Shown one piece after another: positions 50,588 to 58,993 of a DNA stretch of 64,000 nt. The notes below the pieces were generated by a model that saw only the letters and a list, made by a program, of their open reading frames with translations, made no database searches and was not told the origin of the DNA. Both the position numbers and the translations under genes were made by a program. Position 1 is the stretch's first letter. Each line of letters opens with the position of its first letter. The stretch comes from Bacteroidales bacterium (GTDB taxonomy: Bacteria > Bacteroidota > Bacteroidia > Bacteroidales > UBA932). The stretch covers positions 1 through 64,000 of the forward strand of contig JAFROJ010000067.1 of NCBI GenBank assembly GCA_017429765.1, given 5' to 3'.

Positions 50588-51775
50588 TTACTTGATTATC
50601 TCAAGTCTTCTAAAGATTTTCTCAAGCTTATCAATAGCCTCGTCGACCTGCTCGACCGTGTGAGTCGCCATAAGCGCGAAGCGGATGATAATCGAGTCCT
50701 GCGGAACGGCTGGAGGAATGACGGGAGTGATGAAGACCCCCTCGTCCAGGGCGTCCTTGACCGCGGTGAGGCATTTCTCCATGTCACGGACAAACAGAGG
50801 GAAGATCGGGGACTGCGTGGAGCCGATGTCGAATCCGCGCTTCAGGAACTCCTCTTTGGCGTGATTGGTTATATTCCAAAGATGTTCGATCCTCTCGGGC
50901 TCCTCGAGCATGATGTCGATGGCCTTGCTGACCGCGGCGACATTCGCCGGGGGCATGCTCGCGCTGAAAATCAAGGAACGGGAATTATGCTTGATGTAGT
51001 TGAGAAGCACATGGCTTCCGGCGATGAATCCTCCGAGGGAACCGAAAGACTTTGAGAAGGTCCCCATGATCAGGTCCACCCTGTCGGTCACGCCGAAATA
51101 ATCCGAGGTGCCCCTTCCGTGATCGCCGAGGACACCTAGAGAATGGGCGTCGTCAACCATCACCGCGGCGTTGTACCTGTCGGCCATATCAAGGACCTCC
51201 GGGAGGGGGACGATGTCTCCGCTCATAGAGTAAATCCCATCAACTACAATGAGTTTCGGTGCGTCAATTGGAGCTATTCTTAACTTGTCCTCCAGAGCGT
51301 TCATGTCGTTGTGGGCGAACTTGAGAACCTTACTGAAAGACAGCCTGGCTCCCTCGATGATGCTGGCGTGGTCGTAGGAGTCAAGGAAGATGTAGCCGTC
51401 CCTTGTCCCGAGGGACACAACTCCAAGGTTGACCTGGAAACCGGTGCTGTAGGTGACAGCCTCCTCTTTCCCGACCAGTTTGGCGAGTTTCTCCTCAAGC
51501 TCAAGGTGAATATCCAGGGTCCCGTTGAGGAAGCGGGATCCGGAGCAACTGGTTCCGTATTTCTTTATCGCGGCGATCGCGGCCTCTTTGAGCCTCGGGT
51601 CGTCAGACAAGCCCAGATAGGAGTTGGAGCCGAACATGAGGACATCCTTTTCCTTCATCTTCACCACCGGATCCTGTCCAGACTCGATAGGCCTGTAATA
51701 AGGGTAGATACCTTGGGCCTTGACCTCGTCGGCAAGTGTGTATCTCCCGAAAATTTCCTTGAAAAGTTCGTTCAT
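50588..51775 (-). CDS. spt: Serine palmitoyltransferase (sphingolipid synthesis)
   Basis: A 395-residue PLP-dependent alpha-oxoamine synthase. It condenses serine with an acyl-CoA to make 3-ketosphinganine, the first step of sphingolipid synthesis, a hallmark of Bacteroidales. PLP lysine motif is GTFSKSFGSLGGFI; the PLP-phosphate and cofactor-stacking regions are GSRFLNGTLDIHLELE, DSYDHASIIEGARLS and VDDAHSLGVLG. The N-terminus (QGIYPYYRPIESG) and overall length look closer to Bacteroides Spt than to 2-amino-3-ketobutyrate ligase or BioF, the main alternatives. It stands alone between the ncRNA and rfbB. Confidence 0.85.
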   Translation of the reverse strand: MNELFKEIFGRYTLADEVKAQGIYPYYRPIESGQDPVVKMKEKDVLMFGSNSYLGLSDDPRLKEAAIAAIKKYGTSCSGSRFLNGTLDIHLELEEKLAKLVGKEEAVTYSTGFQVNLGVVSLGTRDGYIFLDSYDHASIIEGARLSFSKVLKFAHNDMNALEDKLRIAPIDAPKLIVVDGIYSMSGDIVPLPEVLDMADRYNAAVMVDDAHSLGVLGDHGRGTSDYFGVTDRVDLIMGTFSKSFGSLGGFIAGSHVLLNYIKHNSRSLIFSASMPPANVAAVSKAIDIMLEEPERIEHLWNITNHAKEEFLKRGFDIGSTQSPIFPLFVRDMEKCLTAVKDALDEGVFITPVIPPAVPQDSIIIRFALMATHTVEQVDEAIDKLEKIFRRLEIIK

Positions 51776-51821
51776 CAGCAGAGAAATTGTCCCCTAAATT
51801 AGTTAATTTCTTTCAAAAACC

Positions 51822-52949
51822 TCACACGCCGTACATCTTCTCGTAGTAACTCATGTAATCGCCGCTGGTGACATTGTCAAGCCAGTCCTGATTGTCGAGA
51901 TACCACCGGACAGTCTTCTCTATCCCCTCCTCGAATTGGAGGGAGGGCTCCCATCCAAGCTCCTCTTTCAGCTTGGTCGAGTCGATAGCGTACCTCATGT
52001 CGTGCCCCTTGCGGTCTGTGACAAAGGTTATGAGATCCTCGTCGGCTCCCTCGGGACGTCCGAGAACGCGGTCGACAGTCCTTATGAGAACCTTGATCAG
52101 GTCAATGTTCTTCCACTCGTTGAAACCGCCGATATTATACGTCTCTCCATCTCTCCCGTTGTGGAATATAAGATCTATCGCGCGGGCGTGGTCCTCGACA
52201 TAGAGCCAGTCGCGGACGTTCTCCCCCTTCCCATAGACAGGCAGGGGCCTACGGTAGCGGATATTATTGATAAACAATGGAATAAGCTTCTCGGGGAACT
52301 GATAGGGGCCGTAATTGTTAGAGCAGTTGGTGACCAGGGCGGGCATCCCGTAGGTGTCGTGGTAAGCCCTGACAAAATGGTCGCTTGAGGCTTTGGCCGC
52401 CGAATAGGGGCTGTGCGGGCGGTACTTGGTCTCCTCGGTGAAGAAATCGTCCCCGAAAGGGCCTCCCCCGCTCTCTCCGGCGGAGGGGTCACCCTCGGGC
52501 CTGGTGAGCTCGAGCGCGCCATAGACCTCGTCTGTGGAGATATGGTAGAAGCGGCAGGGCTTGCCTCCGATCTCCCATCCGGCCGGCTCCCAATAGTCCC
52601 TCGCCGCCTGAAGAAGCGACAAGGTGCCCATCACGTTCGTCCTGGCGAAAGTGAAAGGATCCACGATCGACCTGTCCACATGACTCTCGGCGGCGAGATG
52701 GATGATCCCGCTGACATTATTGTCCCTCACAAGGCCGCGGACAGTCTCATAGTCGCATATGTCGGCTTTGACGAAAGTGTAGTTTGGCTTGCCCTCGATG
52801 TCCTTAAGATTGGCCAGGTTGCCGGCGTAAGTGAGCTTGTCCAGATTGATTATCCTGGTCCCGGGATACTTGGTCACAAAGAGCCTGACAACATGGCTCC
52901 CTATGAAACCTGCCCCTCCGGTGATGATGAGCGTCCTGTCGAATCCCAT
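51822..52949 (-). CDS. rfbB: dTDP-glucose 4,6-dehydratase
   Basis: A 375-residue short-chain dehydrogenase/reductase that makes dTDP-4-keto-6-deoxyglucose, step two of dTDP-rhamnose synthesis. The NAD motif is TGGAGFIGSHVV; ISTDEVYG carries the catalytic Thr-Asp-Glu; the active-site YSAAKASSDHFV has the Tyr-x3-Lys. PEKLIPLFINNI and NIGGFNEWKNID are family segments. Its partners rfbDAC lie about 1.6 kb away on the opposite strand, separated by pdxA and rnhA. Confidence 0.95.
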   Translation of the reverse strand: MGFDRTLIITGGAGFIGSHVVRLFVTKYPGTRIINLDKLTYAGNLANLKDIEGKPNYTFVKADICDYETVRGLVRDNNVSGIIHLAAESHVDRSIVDPFTFARTNVMGTLSLLQAARDYWEPAGWEIGGKPCRFYHISTDEVYGALELTRPEGDPSAGESGGGPFGDDFFTEETKYRPHSPYSAAKASSDHFVRAYHDTYGMPALVTNCSNNYGPYQFPEKLIPLFINNIRYRRPLPVYGKGENVRDWLYVEDHARAIDLIFHNGRDGETYNIGGFNEWKNIDLIKVLIRTVDRVLGRPEGADEDLITFVTDRKGHDMRYAIDSTKLKEELGWEPSLQFEEGIEKTVRWYLDNQDWLDNVTSGDYMSYYEKMYGV

Positions 52950-52952
52950 AGC

Positions 52953-54005
52953 TTACTCGTTTTTCATTTTACCGTCGTGGAGATGGTCGTAAGCCTCGCG
53001 GCTGCGGAAGATGTCGATGGCGGTGTAGATGGAGGACATCATCGAGTGAGGGTCCGCCTCGTCCCTTCCGGCCATCTCGAACGCTGTCCCGTGGTCCGGG
53101 GAAGTCCTCACGATCGGAAGACCGGCAGTGAAATTGACACCGTCATCGAAAGCGAGGGCCTTGAAAGGCGCCAGGCCCTGGTCGTGATACATGGCAAGGG
53201 TGGCGTCGAACCTGGAGTACTGGCCGAGGCCGAAGAATCCGTCCGGGGAATAAGGCCCGAAGGCCATTATCCCCTCCTCGTTGGCGGCCTTGACAGCGGG
53301 GAGGATAATCCTCTCCTCCTCGTCGCCGAGGAGTCCGCCGTCGCCGCAATGGGGATTGAGCCCGAGAACGGCGATCTTGGGCTCCACAACGCCGAAATCC
53401 CGCTTCAGGGAGGCTGTCATCAGGCGGAGTTTACCGACGATGGCGTCGACAGAGATGGATGATGGAACGTCTTTCAAAGGAATATGGCCTGTCACGACAG
53501 CGACTTTCAGCCGGTCAGAGACCATGAACATCACGACGTCGCTGACTCCGAACTCTTTCTGGAGATATTCGGTGTGGCCGGTGTTCCCGAAGCCCTCGCG
53601 GGCCATCGCCCGCTTGTTGATCGGGGCGGTGACAAGGACGTCGATATCCCCCCTCTTGATGTCCTGGACGGCCCTCTCGAGAGAGGTGATGGCCGCCTTG
53701 GCCGACTCGGGAGTGGACTTGCCAGGCTCCACGAAAGAGTTGTCGGGGAGGCAGTTGACTATGTTGATTTTTCTCGGCCTGGCGTCCCTCGCGTTCTGGA
53801 TCACATAGGTGTCCATCTGCTGGTCGAGATTGTGGACGCGCTTGCGGTAGAACCCGAATATCTTGGAGGAGCCGTAGACCACGGGAGTGAAGGACTCCAT
53901 GATCCTGGCATCGGCCAATGATTTGATTATCACTTCGTAGCCTATTCCGTTGCCGTCTCCTTGGGTGATCCCGACGACCGGTTTCCTGTAGAATCTCTCA
54001 GACAT
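52953..54005 (-). CDS. pdxA: 4-hydroxythreonine-4-phosphate dehydrogenase
   Basis: A 350-residue metal-dependent dehydrogenase of the DXP-dependent pyridoxal phosphate pathway. Family motifs: GITQGDGNGIGYEVI, VTAPINKRAM, TGHTEYLQKEFG, LNPHCGDGGLLGDEE and MYHDQGLAPFKAL with the metal-binding histidines. Length is standard. It lies 3 bases upstream of rfbB and 2 bases after rnhA, so rnhA-pdxA-rfbB form one operon on the minus strand. Confidence 0.95.
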   Translation of the reverse strand: MSERFYRKPVVGITQGDGNGIGYEVIIKSLADARIMESFTPVVYGSSKIFGFYRKRVHNLDQQMDTYVIQNARDARPRKINIVNCLPDNSFVEPGKSTPESAKAAITSLERAVQDIKRGDIDVLVTAPINKRAMAREGFGNTGHTEYLQKEFGVSDVVMFMVSDRLKVAVVTGHIPLKDVPSSISVDAIVGKLRLMTASLKRDFGVVEPKIAVLGLNPHCGDGGLLGDEEERIILPAVKAANEEGIMAFGPYSPDGFFGLGQYSRFDATLAMYHDQGLAPFKALAFDDGVNFTAGLPIVRTSPDHGTAFEMAGRDEADPHSMMSSIYTAIDIFRSREAYDHLHDGKMKNE

Positions 54006-54007
54006 AT

Positions 54008-54517
54008 CTAAAGCAATGTGTTATCCTTTTCTTCCATCATGGACTCGTAGCCGGCGTCGGGCGGAAGGATCACCCCGGAAGCCGCCGCCCCGGCGCCCGC
54101 GGCCACGGCGAGAGCGTCGCAGCGCTCGTTCTCAGGATGGCCGGCATGTCCCTTTATCCAGTGGAAAGTCACCCGGTGACGCCTGTAGACAAGAAGAAAA
54201 CGCTGCCATAGATCGGGGTTCTTGACCTTCTTCCAACCCTTTCTCTCCCAGTCTCTCAACCATCCCTCATTCAGGGCATTCACGACGTAGGAGGAGTCGC
54301 TGTAGACCTCCACGACGGCGTTGTCCCACTTGATCGCCTCAAGGCCGACGATCACGGCCAGGAGCTCCATCCTGTTGTTGGTCGTGCGGGCGAAGCCTCC
54401 GCTCAACTCTTTCTCAAGAGTGCCGCAACGGAGAACCGCCCCGTAGCCCCCGGGACCGGGATTGCCGCTGGACGCCCCGTCGGTGAATAGGAATATGGTC
54501 GGCCTCGCCTTGTCCAT
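54008..54517 (-). CDS. rnhA: Ribonuclease HI
   Basis: A 169-residue RNase H type 1, which removes RNA from RNA-DNA hybrids. The DEDD active site is visible in LFTDGASSGNPGPGGYGAVL, NNRMELLAVIVGLEA, SDSSYVVNALNEGWL and ENERCDALA. The basic handle-like WERKGWKKVKNPDLW is present. A short C-terminal extension (ILPPDAGYESMMEE) follows the family domain. Divergent from rfbD across 60 bases. Confidence 0.94.
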   Translation of the reverse strand: MDKARPTIFLFTDGASSGNPGPGGYGAVLRCGTLEKELSGGFARTTNNRMELLAVIVGLEAIKWDNAVVEVYSDSSYVVNALNEGWLRDWERKGWKKVKNPDLWQRFLLVYRRHRVTFHWIKGHAGHPENERCDALAVAAGAGAAASGVILPPDAGYESMMEEKDNTLL

Positions 54518-54540
54518 GTGTGCAAATATACGCTAAAAAT

Positions 54541-54572
54541 TTTGGGCGACTTCATTTTTGTGACTATTTTTG
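54541..54572 (+). promoter_or_regulatory. Promoter of rfbDAC
   Basis: TTTG at 54541-54544, 20 bases, TATTTTTG at 54565-54572. The -7 box ends only 5 bases before the rfbD ATG at 54578, so the transcript should begin at or near the start codon. Confidence 0.68.
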
Positions 54573-54577
54573 GGAAT

Positions 54578-55459
54578 ATGAATGTTCTTGTCACTGGAGC
54601 TAACGGGCAGCTCGGCAGAGAGCTTCGCGCCGCGGCCACTAACGGCCGCGACAGGTTCGTTTTCACTGATGTCTCCTCCGTCCAAGGTTTGGAGACTGTC
54701 TATCTTGACATCACCAACATCGACGCCGTGAGGATCATCTGCGACTCCGAGAAGATCGACGTGATCGTGAATTGCGCCGCCTACACGAATGTGGACAAGG
54801 CCGAGGACGACTCCGCCTCCGCCATGGCCCTGAACAGCGCCGCCGCCGGGAACCTCGCGACTGTCGCGGCCGAGAGAGGAGCCACCCTTATTCACATATC
54901 CACGGACTATGTGTTCCAGGGCGACCGCCCGGAGCCCTGCCGCGAGGACTGGCCCACCAGCCCGCTCGGAGTGTACGGGTCCACCAAGTTGCTGGGGGAA
55001 AGGAAGATAGCCGAGTCCGGATGCGAGAGTATCATATTCAGGACAGCCTGGCTTTATTCCCCCTACGGGAAGAATTTCGTCAAGACAATGCTCCAGCTCA
55101 CCGCCGAGAGGGACTCGCTGAAAGTGGTGTTCGACCAGGTGGGGACGCCGACCTACGCCAATGATCTGGCGGGCCTCATCCTTAAAGTCATCCGGGAGGA
55201 CAAGCTCGGCCTCACGGGAATCTACCACTACAGCGGGGAGGGGGCGATCTCGTGGTACGACTTCGCCATCGCCATCCGCGACCTGGGAGGCAACACCTGC
55301 GACATCCGCCCCTGCCACACGGAGGACTATCCCTCCAAGGCCCGCAGGCCCCGTTTCTCGGTGCTGGACAAGACCAAGGTCAAGGAGACATTCAAGGTTG
55401 AGATCCCCTACTGGAGGGACTCCCTGGCCGATTGTATCAGAAGAATCAAGGAATCATGA
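54578..55459 (+). CDS. rfbD: dTDP-4-dehydrorhamnose reductase
   Basis: A 293-residue reductase for the last step to dTDP-L-rhamnose. NAD(P) motif [35 protein letters not shown] and the catalytic YGSTKLLGE (Tyr-x3-Lys) are present. The ATG at 54578 fits the promoter and the conserved N-terminus; an earlier in-frame start would run through the -7 box. Stop and the rfbA start overlap (ATGA). Confidence 0.95.
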   Translation: MNVLVTGANGQLGRELRAAATNGRDRFVFTDVSSVQGLETVYLDITNIDAVRIICDSEKIDVIVNCAAYTNVDKAEDDSASAMALNSAAAGNLATVAAERGATLIHISTDYVFQGDRPEPCREDWPTSPLGVYGSTKLLGERKIAESGCESIIFRTAWLYSPYGKNFVKTMLQLTAERDSLKVVFDQVGTPTYANDLAGLILKVIREDKLGLTGIYHYSGEGAISWYDFAIAIRDLGGNTCDIRPCHTEDYPSKARRPRFSVLDKTKVKETFKVEIPYWRDSLADCIRRIKES

Positions 55460-56337
55460 AAGGAATAGTTCTAGCGGGAGGAAGCGGCACCAGGCTGTAC
55501 CCCATCACTAAAGGGGTCAGCAAGCAGATGCTTCCGATCTATGACAAACCGATGGTGTACTACCCTATCTCCGTGCTGATGAACGCGGGGATAAGGGACA
55601 TCCTCATCATCTCCACCCCGACCGACCTGCCGTCTTTCGAGAGGCTGCTCGGCGACGGGAGCGACTACGGGGTGAGGTTCGAGTACGCCGTCCAGCCATC
55701 CCCCGACGGGCTCGCTCAAGCGTTCATCATCGGGGAGAAGTTCATCGGCGACGACTGCGCCTGCCTGGTTCTGGGAGACAACATCTTCCACGGGGCAGGT
55801 TTCCCCGCCCGTCTTGAGGCGGCGGTCAAGACAGCCGAGGAGGAGGGCAAGGCCACAGTTTTCGGCTACTGGGTCAGCGACCCGGAGCGTTACGGCGTGG
55901 CCGAGTTCGACGAGGCCGGGAACTGCCTGAGCATCGAGGAGAAACCCAAGGAGCCCAAAAGCAACTACGCCGTCACAGGGCTTTACTTCTACCCCAACGA
56001 GGTCGTTCAGATTGCCAAGACAATCAAGCCTTCCGCCAGGGGCGAGCTGGAGATCACCACGGTGAACCAAGTGTTCCTCTCCAGGGGCCTTCTCAAGGTG
56101 CAGAAACTGGAGCGTGGCTTCGCCTGGCTGGACACCGGCACGCACGAGTCCCTCACTGAGGCCACCAACTACATCGAGGTCATCGAGAAGAGGCAGGGGC
56201 TGAAGGTGGCCTGCCTTGAGGAGATCGCCTTCCGCAAAGGATGGATCGACGCCGAGACTCTCAAAAAGATAGCCACCCCGATGACCAGGAACCAGTACGG
56301 GCAGTATCTCCTGAAATTAGCTGAAGGATGGAAGTAA
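55456..56337 (+). CDS. rfbA: Glucose-1-phosphate thymidylyltransferase
   Basis: A 293-residue nucleotidyltransferase that makes dTDP-glucose from dTTP and glucose 1-phosphate. Diagnostic motifs: [70 protein letters not shown] and [10 protein letters not shown]. Length is standard. It overlaps rfbD by 4 bases and rfbC by 10 bases. Confidence 0.96.
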   Translation: MKGIVLAGGSGTRLYPITKGVSKQMLPIYDKPMVYYPISVLMNAGIRDILIISTPTDLPSFERLLGDGSDYGVRFEYAVQPSPDGLAQAFIIGEKFIGDDCACLVLGDNIFHGAGFPARLEAAVKTAEEEGKATVFGYWVSDPERYGVAEFDEAGNCLSIEEKPKEPKSNYAVTGLYFYPNEVVQIAKTIKPSARGELEITTVNQVFLSRGLLKVQKLERGFAWLDTGTHESLTEATNYIEVIEKRQGLKVACLEEIAFRKGWIDAETLKKIATPMTRNQYGQYLLKLAEGWK

Positions 56338-56882
56338 TTAAGACTGAAATAGATGGAGTCCTGATCCTGGAGCCCCAGGTGTTCGAGGACCCGAGAGGTT
56401 ATTTCTTTGAGTCCTTCAACCTGAGGGAGTTCCGGGAGGCCGTGGGAGACATTCAGTTCGTCCAGGACAACGAGAGCAAATCCCGCCGCGGGGTCATCCG
56501 GGGGCTTCATTTCCAGAAAGGAGAGCACGCCCAGGCCAAACTGGTCAGGGTCGTGAAGGGAGCCGTTCTCGACGTGGCGGTCGACATAAGGCCGGGCTCC
56601 CCCACTTTCGGGAAATATGTCTCGGCAGTCCTGACCGGCGAGAACCACCGCCAGTTTTTCCTCCCCAGGGGCATGGCCCACGGCTTCCGGGTCCTGTCCG
56701 ACGAGGCTGTCTTCCAATACAAATGCGACAATTTCTATTGCCCCGGAGCGGACGCCGGCATAGCCTGGGACGATCCGGAGATAAGGATCGATTGGATGGA
56801 GCCTCTCGACGGCGTCACCCTCTCCGAGAAAGACAAACGGAACCCGAGGCTTTCCGAGATCTGTCAGGATATCTTGCTGTAA
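56328..56882 (+). CDS. rfbC: dTDP-4-dehydrorhamnose 3,5-epimerase
   Basis: A 184-residue cupin-fold epimerase. Key residues appear in [33 protein letters not shown] (catalytic His), [17 protein letters not shown] and [14 protein letters not shown], with the catalytic Tyr in FQYKCDNFY. It completes the dTDP-rhamnose set. Its last 19 bases overlap the convergent recG gene. Confidence 0.95.
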   Translation: MEVIKTEIDGVLILEPQVFEDPRGYFFESFNLREFREAVGDIQFVQDNESKSRRGVIRGLHFQKGEHAQAKLVRVVKGAVLDVAVDIRPGSPTFGKYVSAVLTGENHRQFFLPRGMAHGFRVLSDEAVFQYKCDNFYCPGADAGIAWDDPEIRIDWMEPLDGVTLSEKDKRNPRLSEICQDILL

Positions 56883-58975
56883 TCTTTGATCAAATATTTG
56901 TCCTTCCTCAACTCGGCGGCGAGGGAGGCGTGTTCCGGCCTCTCAAGGGCCGGATCATTCGAGAGCAGATGCTCGGCGTAGCCGCGGGCGTCTGACAGGA
57001 TGGAGCCGTCGTGAGCCAAGGAGGCTATATTCAAAGAGATAGGCAGGCCGCTCTGCTGGGTGCCCTCAAGATCGCCGGGGCCTCGCATCCTCATGTCCTC
57101 CTCGGCCAGGTCGAAGCCGTTCTCGGTGGCGCACATGAGCTCAAGCCTCTTCCTCGACTCCTTGCTGACCTTCAGGCCGTGCATGAGCACGCAATATGAT
57201 TTCTCCGAGCCACGGCCCACCCTGCCCCGGAGCTGGTGCAACTGGGCCAGGCCGAAACGCTCGGCGTTCTCTATGACCATGATCGAGGCGTTCGGCACAT
57301 CGACCCCCACCTCGATGACCGTGGTAGAGACGAGGATGTCCGCGCGGCCGGAGGCGAAAGCGTCCATGTTGAACTTCTTGACCTCGCTGGTCTGCTGGCC
57401 GTGGACTATGGCCACCTTGTACTCCGGATCAGGGAAGCGGCGGACAATCTCCTCATAGCCTGCCTCAAGGTTCTGATAATCAAGCTTCTCGCTCTCGAAT
57501 ATCAAAGGATAGACTATGAACACCTGACGCCCGGAGGAGATCTCCCTCCTTATGAAATTGTACATCTCAGGGCGCTTTCCCTCCCCTATCAGCATGGTCT
57601 TGACAGGCTTCCTGCCGGGTGGCATCTCGTCGATCACGGAGACGTCCAAGTCGCCGTAGAATGTCATGGCGAGAGTCCTCGGGATGGGTGTGGCTGTCAT
57701 CACGAGCACGTGCGGAGGAGCCTCGGTGGCCCCTTTGGACCATAGTTTCGAGCGCTGCTCGACCCCGAACCTATGCTGCTCATCGATGATGGCGAGGCCG
57801 AGATTATGGAAGACCACATCGTCCTCGATCAGGGCGTGGGTGCCTATTATTATCCCCACCGAGCCGTCCTGGAGTCCCTCGTGAATAGGACGCCTCTCGG
57901 CCTTGGTTGTGGAACCGATAAGCAGCTCGCAGCGAACCCCGGTCGGCTCAAGATATTTCTTGATGTTAGCGTGATGCTGGCGAGCCAGGACCTCGGTCGG
58001 GGCCATAATGCAGGCCTGGTAGCCGTTCCCGACGGCGATCAAGGCGGAGAGCACGGCGACCATAGTCTTGCCGGAGCCCACGTCACCCTGAAGGAGACGG
58101 TTCATCTGGTGACCGCTCATCAAGTCGGCCCTGATCTCCTTGATCACCCGTTTCTGGGCCCCTGTGAGCTCGTACGGAAGGGCGTTGAAGCAGGCGTTGA
58201 AAGCGGCTCCCACCTTCGGCATCAGGATCCCGTTGTCGGCGCGTGAGCGGATGTATTTCTGCTTGAGCAGGGACAGCTGGAGGAGGAAAAGCTCCTCCCA
58301 TTTCAGCCTGTAGCGCGCCTTGGCAAGCGCGGCCTGGTCCGCCGGGAAATGAATATTCCTTATGGCGTATCTCAAAGGGACAAGCCCTTTCTCCTTGAGG
58401 ACATATTCCGGAAGGGTCTCCTCGACATCGCCTATCGCCAGATCGATGGCCTCGGCCACGAGCTTGTTCATCACCTTCCCTGTCACTCCCCCGTTACGCA
58501 GCTTGTCTGTGGAGTTGTAAACCCCTGTCAGGACTCCGGAGAAACTGACAGTCCCCTCCGAGGGAGGATTGTCTATCTCGGGATGCACCATGTTCAATTT
58601 GCCGTTGAACACTGACGGACGGCCGAAGAAAAGGAACACCGAACCCGGTTTCAACCTGTCGTAGGTGTATTTGATCCCCTTGAAGAAGACCAGCTCCATC
58701 TCGCCGCTGGAGTCCCTGACCAGGACGCTCAGGCGCTTGGCGCCCTTCCCTGTCAGCTCGGAAGAGACCACCTGGGCAAGGACCTGGACGAAGGCGTTGC
58801 CGGGCTGGATGTCGGCTATTCTCAGGACGGAACTCCGGTCTATGTAACGGAACGGATAGGTGTGGAGGAGGTCACCGACGGTGACGACCCCTAGCTCAGT
58901 CCTCAGGAGCGAGGCCCTTTTCGGCCCCACTCCCGGCAGGAACTGCACCTCCATCTCCAGATTGTTCCGTCTCAT
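56864..58975 (-). CDS. recG: ATP-dependent DNA helicase RecG
   Basis: A 703-residue branch-migration helicase that reverses stalled forks and processes recombination intermediates. The N-terminal wedge domain starts LPGVGPKRASLLRTELGV and leads to an OB fold. Helicase motifs: LLQGDVGSGKTMVAVLSALI (I), IIDEQHRFGVEQRSKLW (II), VMTATPIPRTLAMTFYGD (III), and VSTTVIEVGVDVPNA with QLRGRVGRG (V-VI). Length is standard. It sits 18 bases after the S9 peptidase gene. Confidence 0.95.
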   Translation of the reverse strand: MRRNNLEMEVQFLPGVGPKRASLLRTELGVVTVGDLLHTYPFRYIDRSSVLRIADIQPGNAFVQVLAQVVSSELTGKGAKRLSVLVRDSSGEMELVFFKGIKYTYDRLKPGSVFLFFGRPSVFNGKLNMVHPEIDNPPSEGTVSFSGVLTGVYNSTDKLRNGGVTGKVMNKLVAEAIDLAIGDVEETLPEYVLKEKGLVPLRYAIRNIHFPADQAALAKARYRLKWEELFLLQLSLLKQKYIRSRADNGILMPKVGAAFNACFNALPYELTGAQKRVIKEIRADLMSGHQMNRLLQGDVGSGKTMVAVLSALIAVGNGYQACIMAPTEVLARQHHANIKKYLEPTGVRCELLIGSTTKAERRPIHEGLQDGSVGIIIGTHALIEDDVVFHNLGLAIIDEQHRFGVEQRSKLWSKGATEAPPHVLVMTATPIPRTLAMTFYGDLDVSVIDEMPPGRKPVKTMLIGEGKRPEMYNFIRREISSGRQVFIVYPLIFESEKLDYQNLEAGYEEIVRRFPDPEYKVAIVHGQQTSEVKKFNMDAFASGRADILVSTTVIEVGVDVPNASIMVIENAERFGLAQLHQLRGRVGRGSEKSYCVLMHGLKVSKESRKRLELMCATENGFDLAEEDMRMRGPGDLEGTQQSGLPISLNIASLAHDGSILSDARGYAEHLLSNDPALERPEHASLAAELRKDKYLIKDYSKIS

Positions 58976-58993
58976 GAAGTTCCTTGAATAGAG

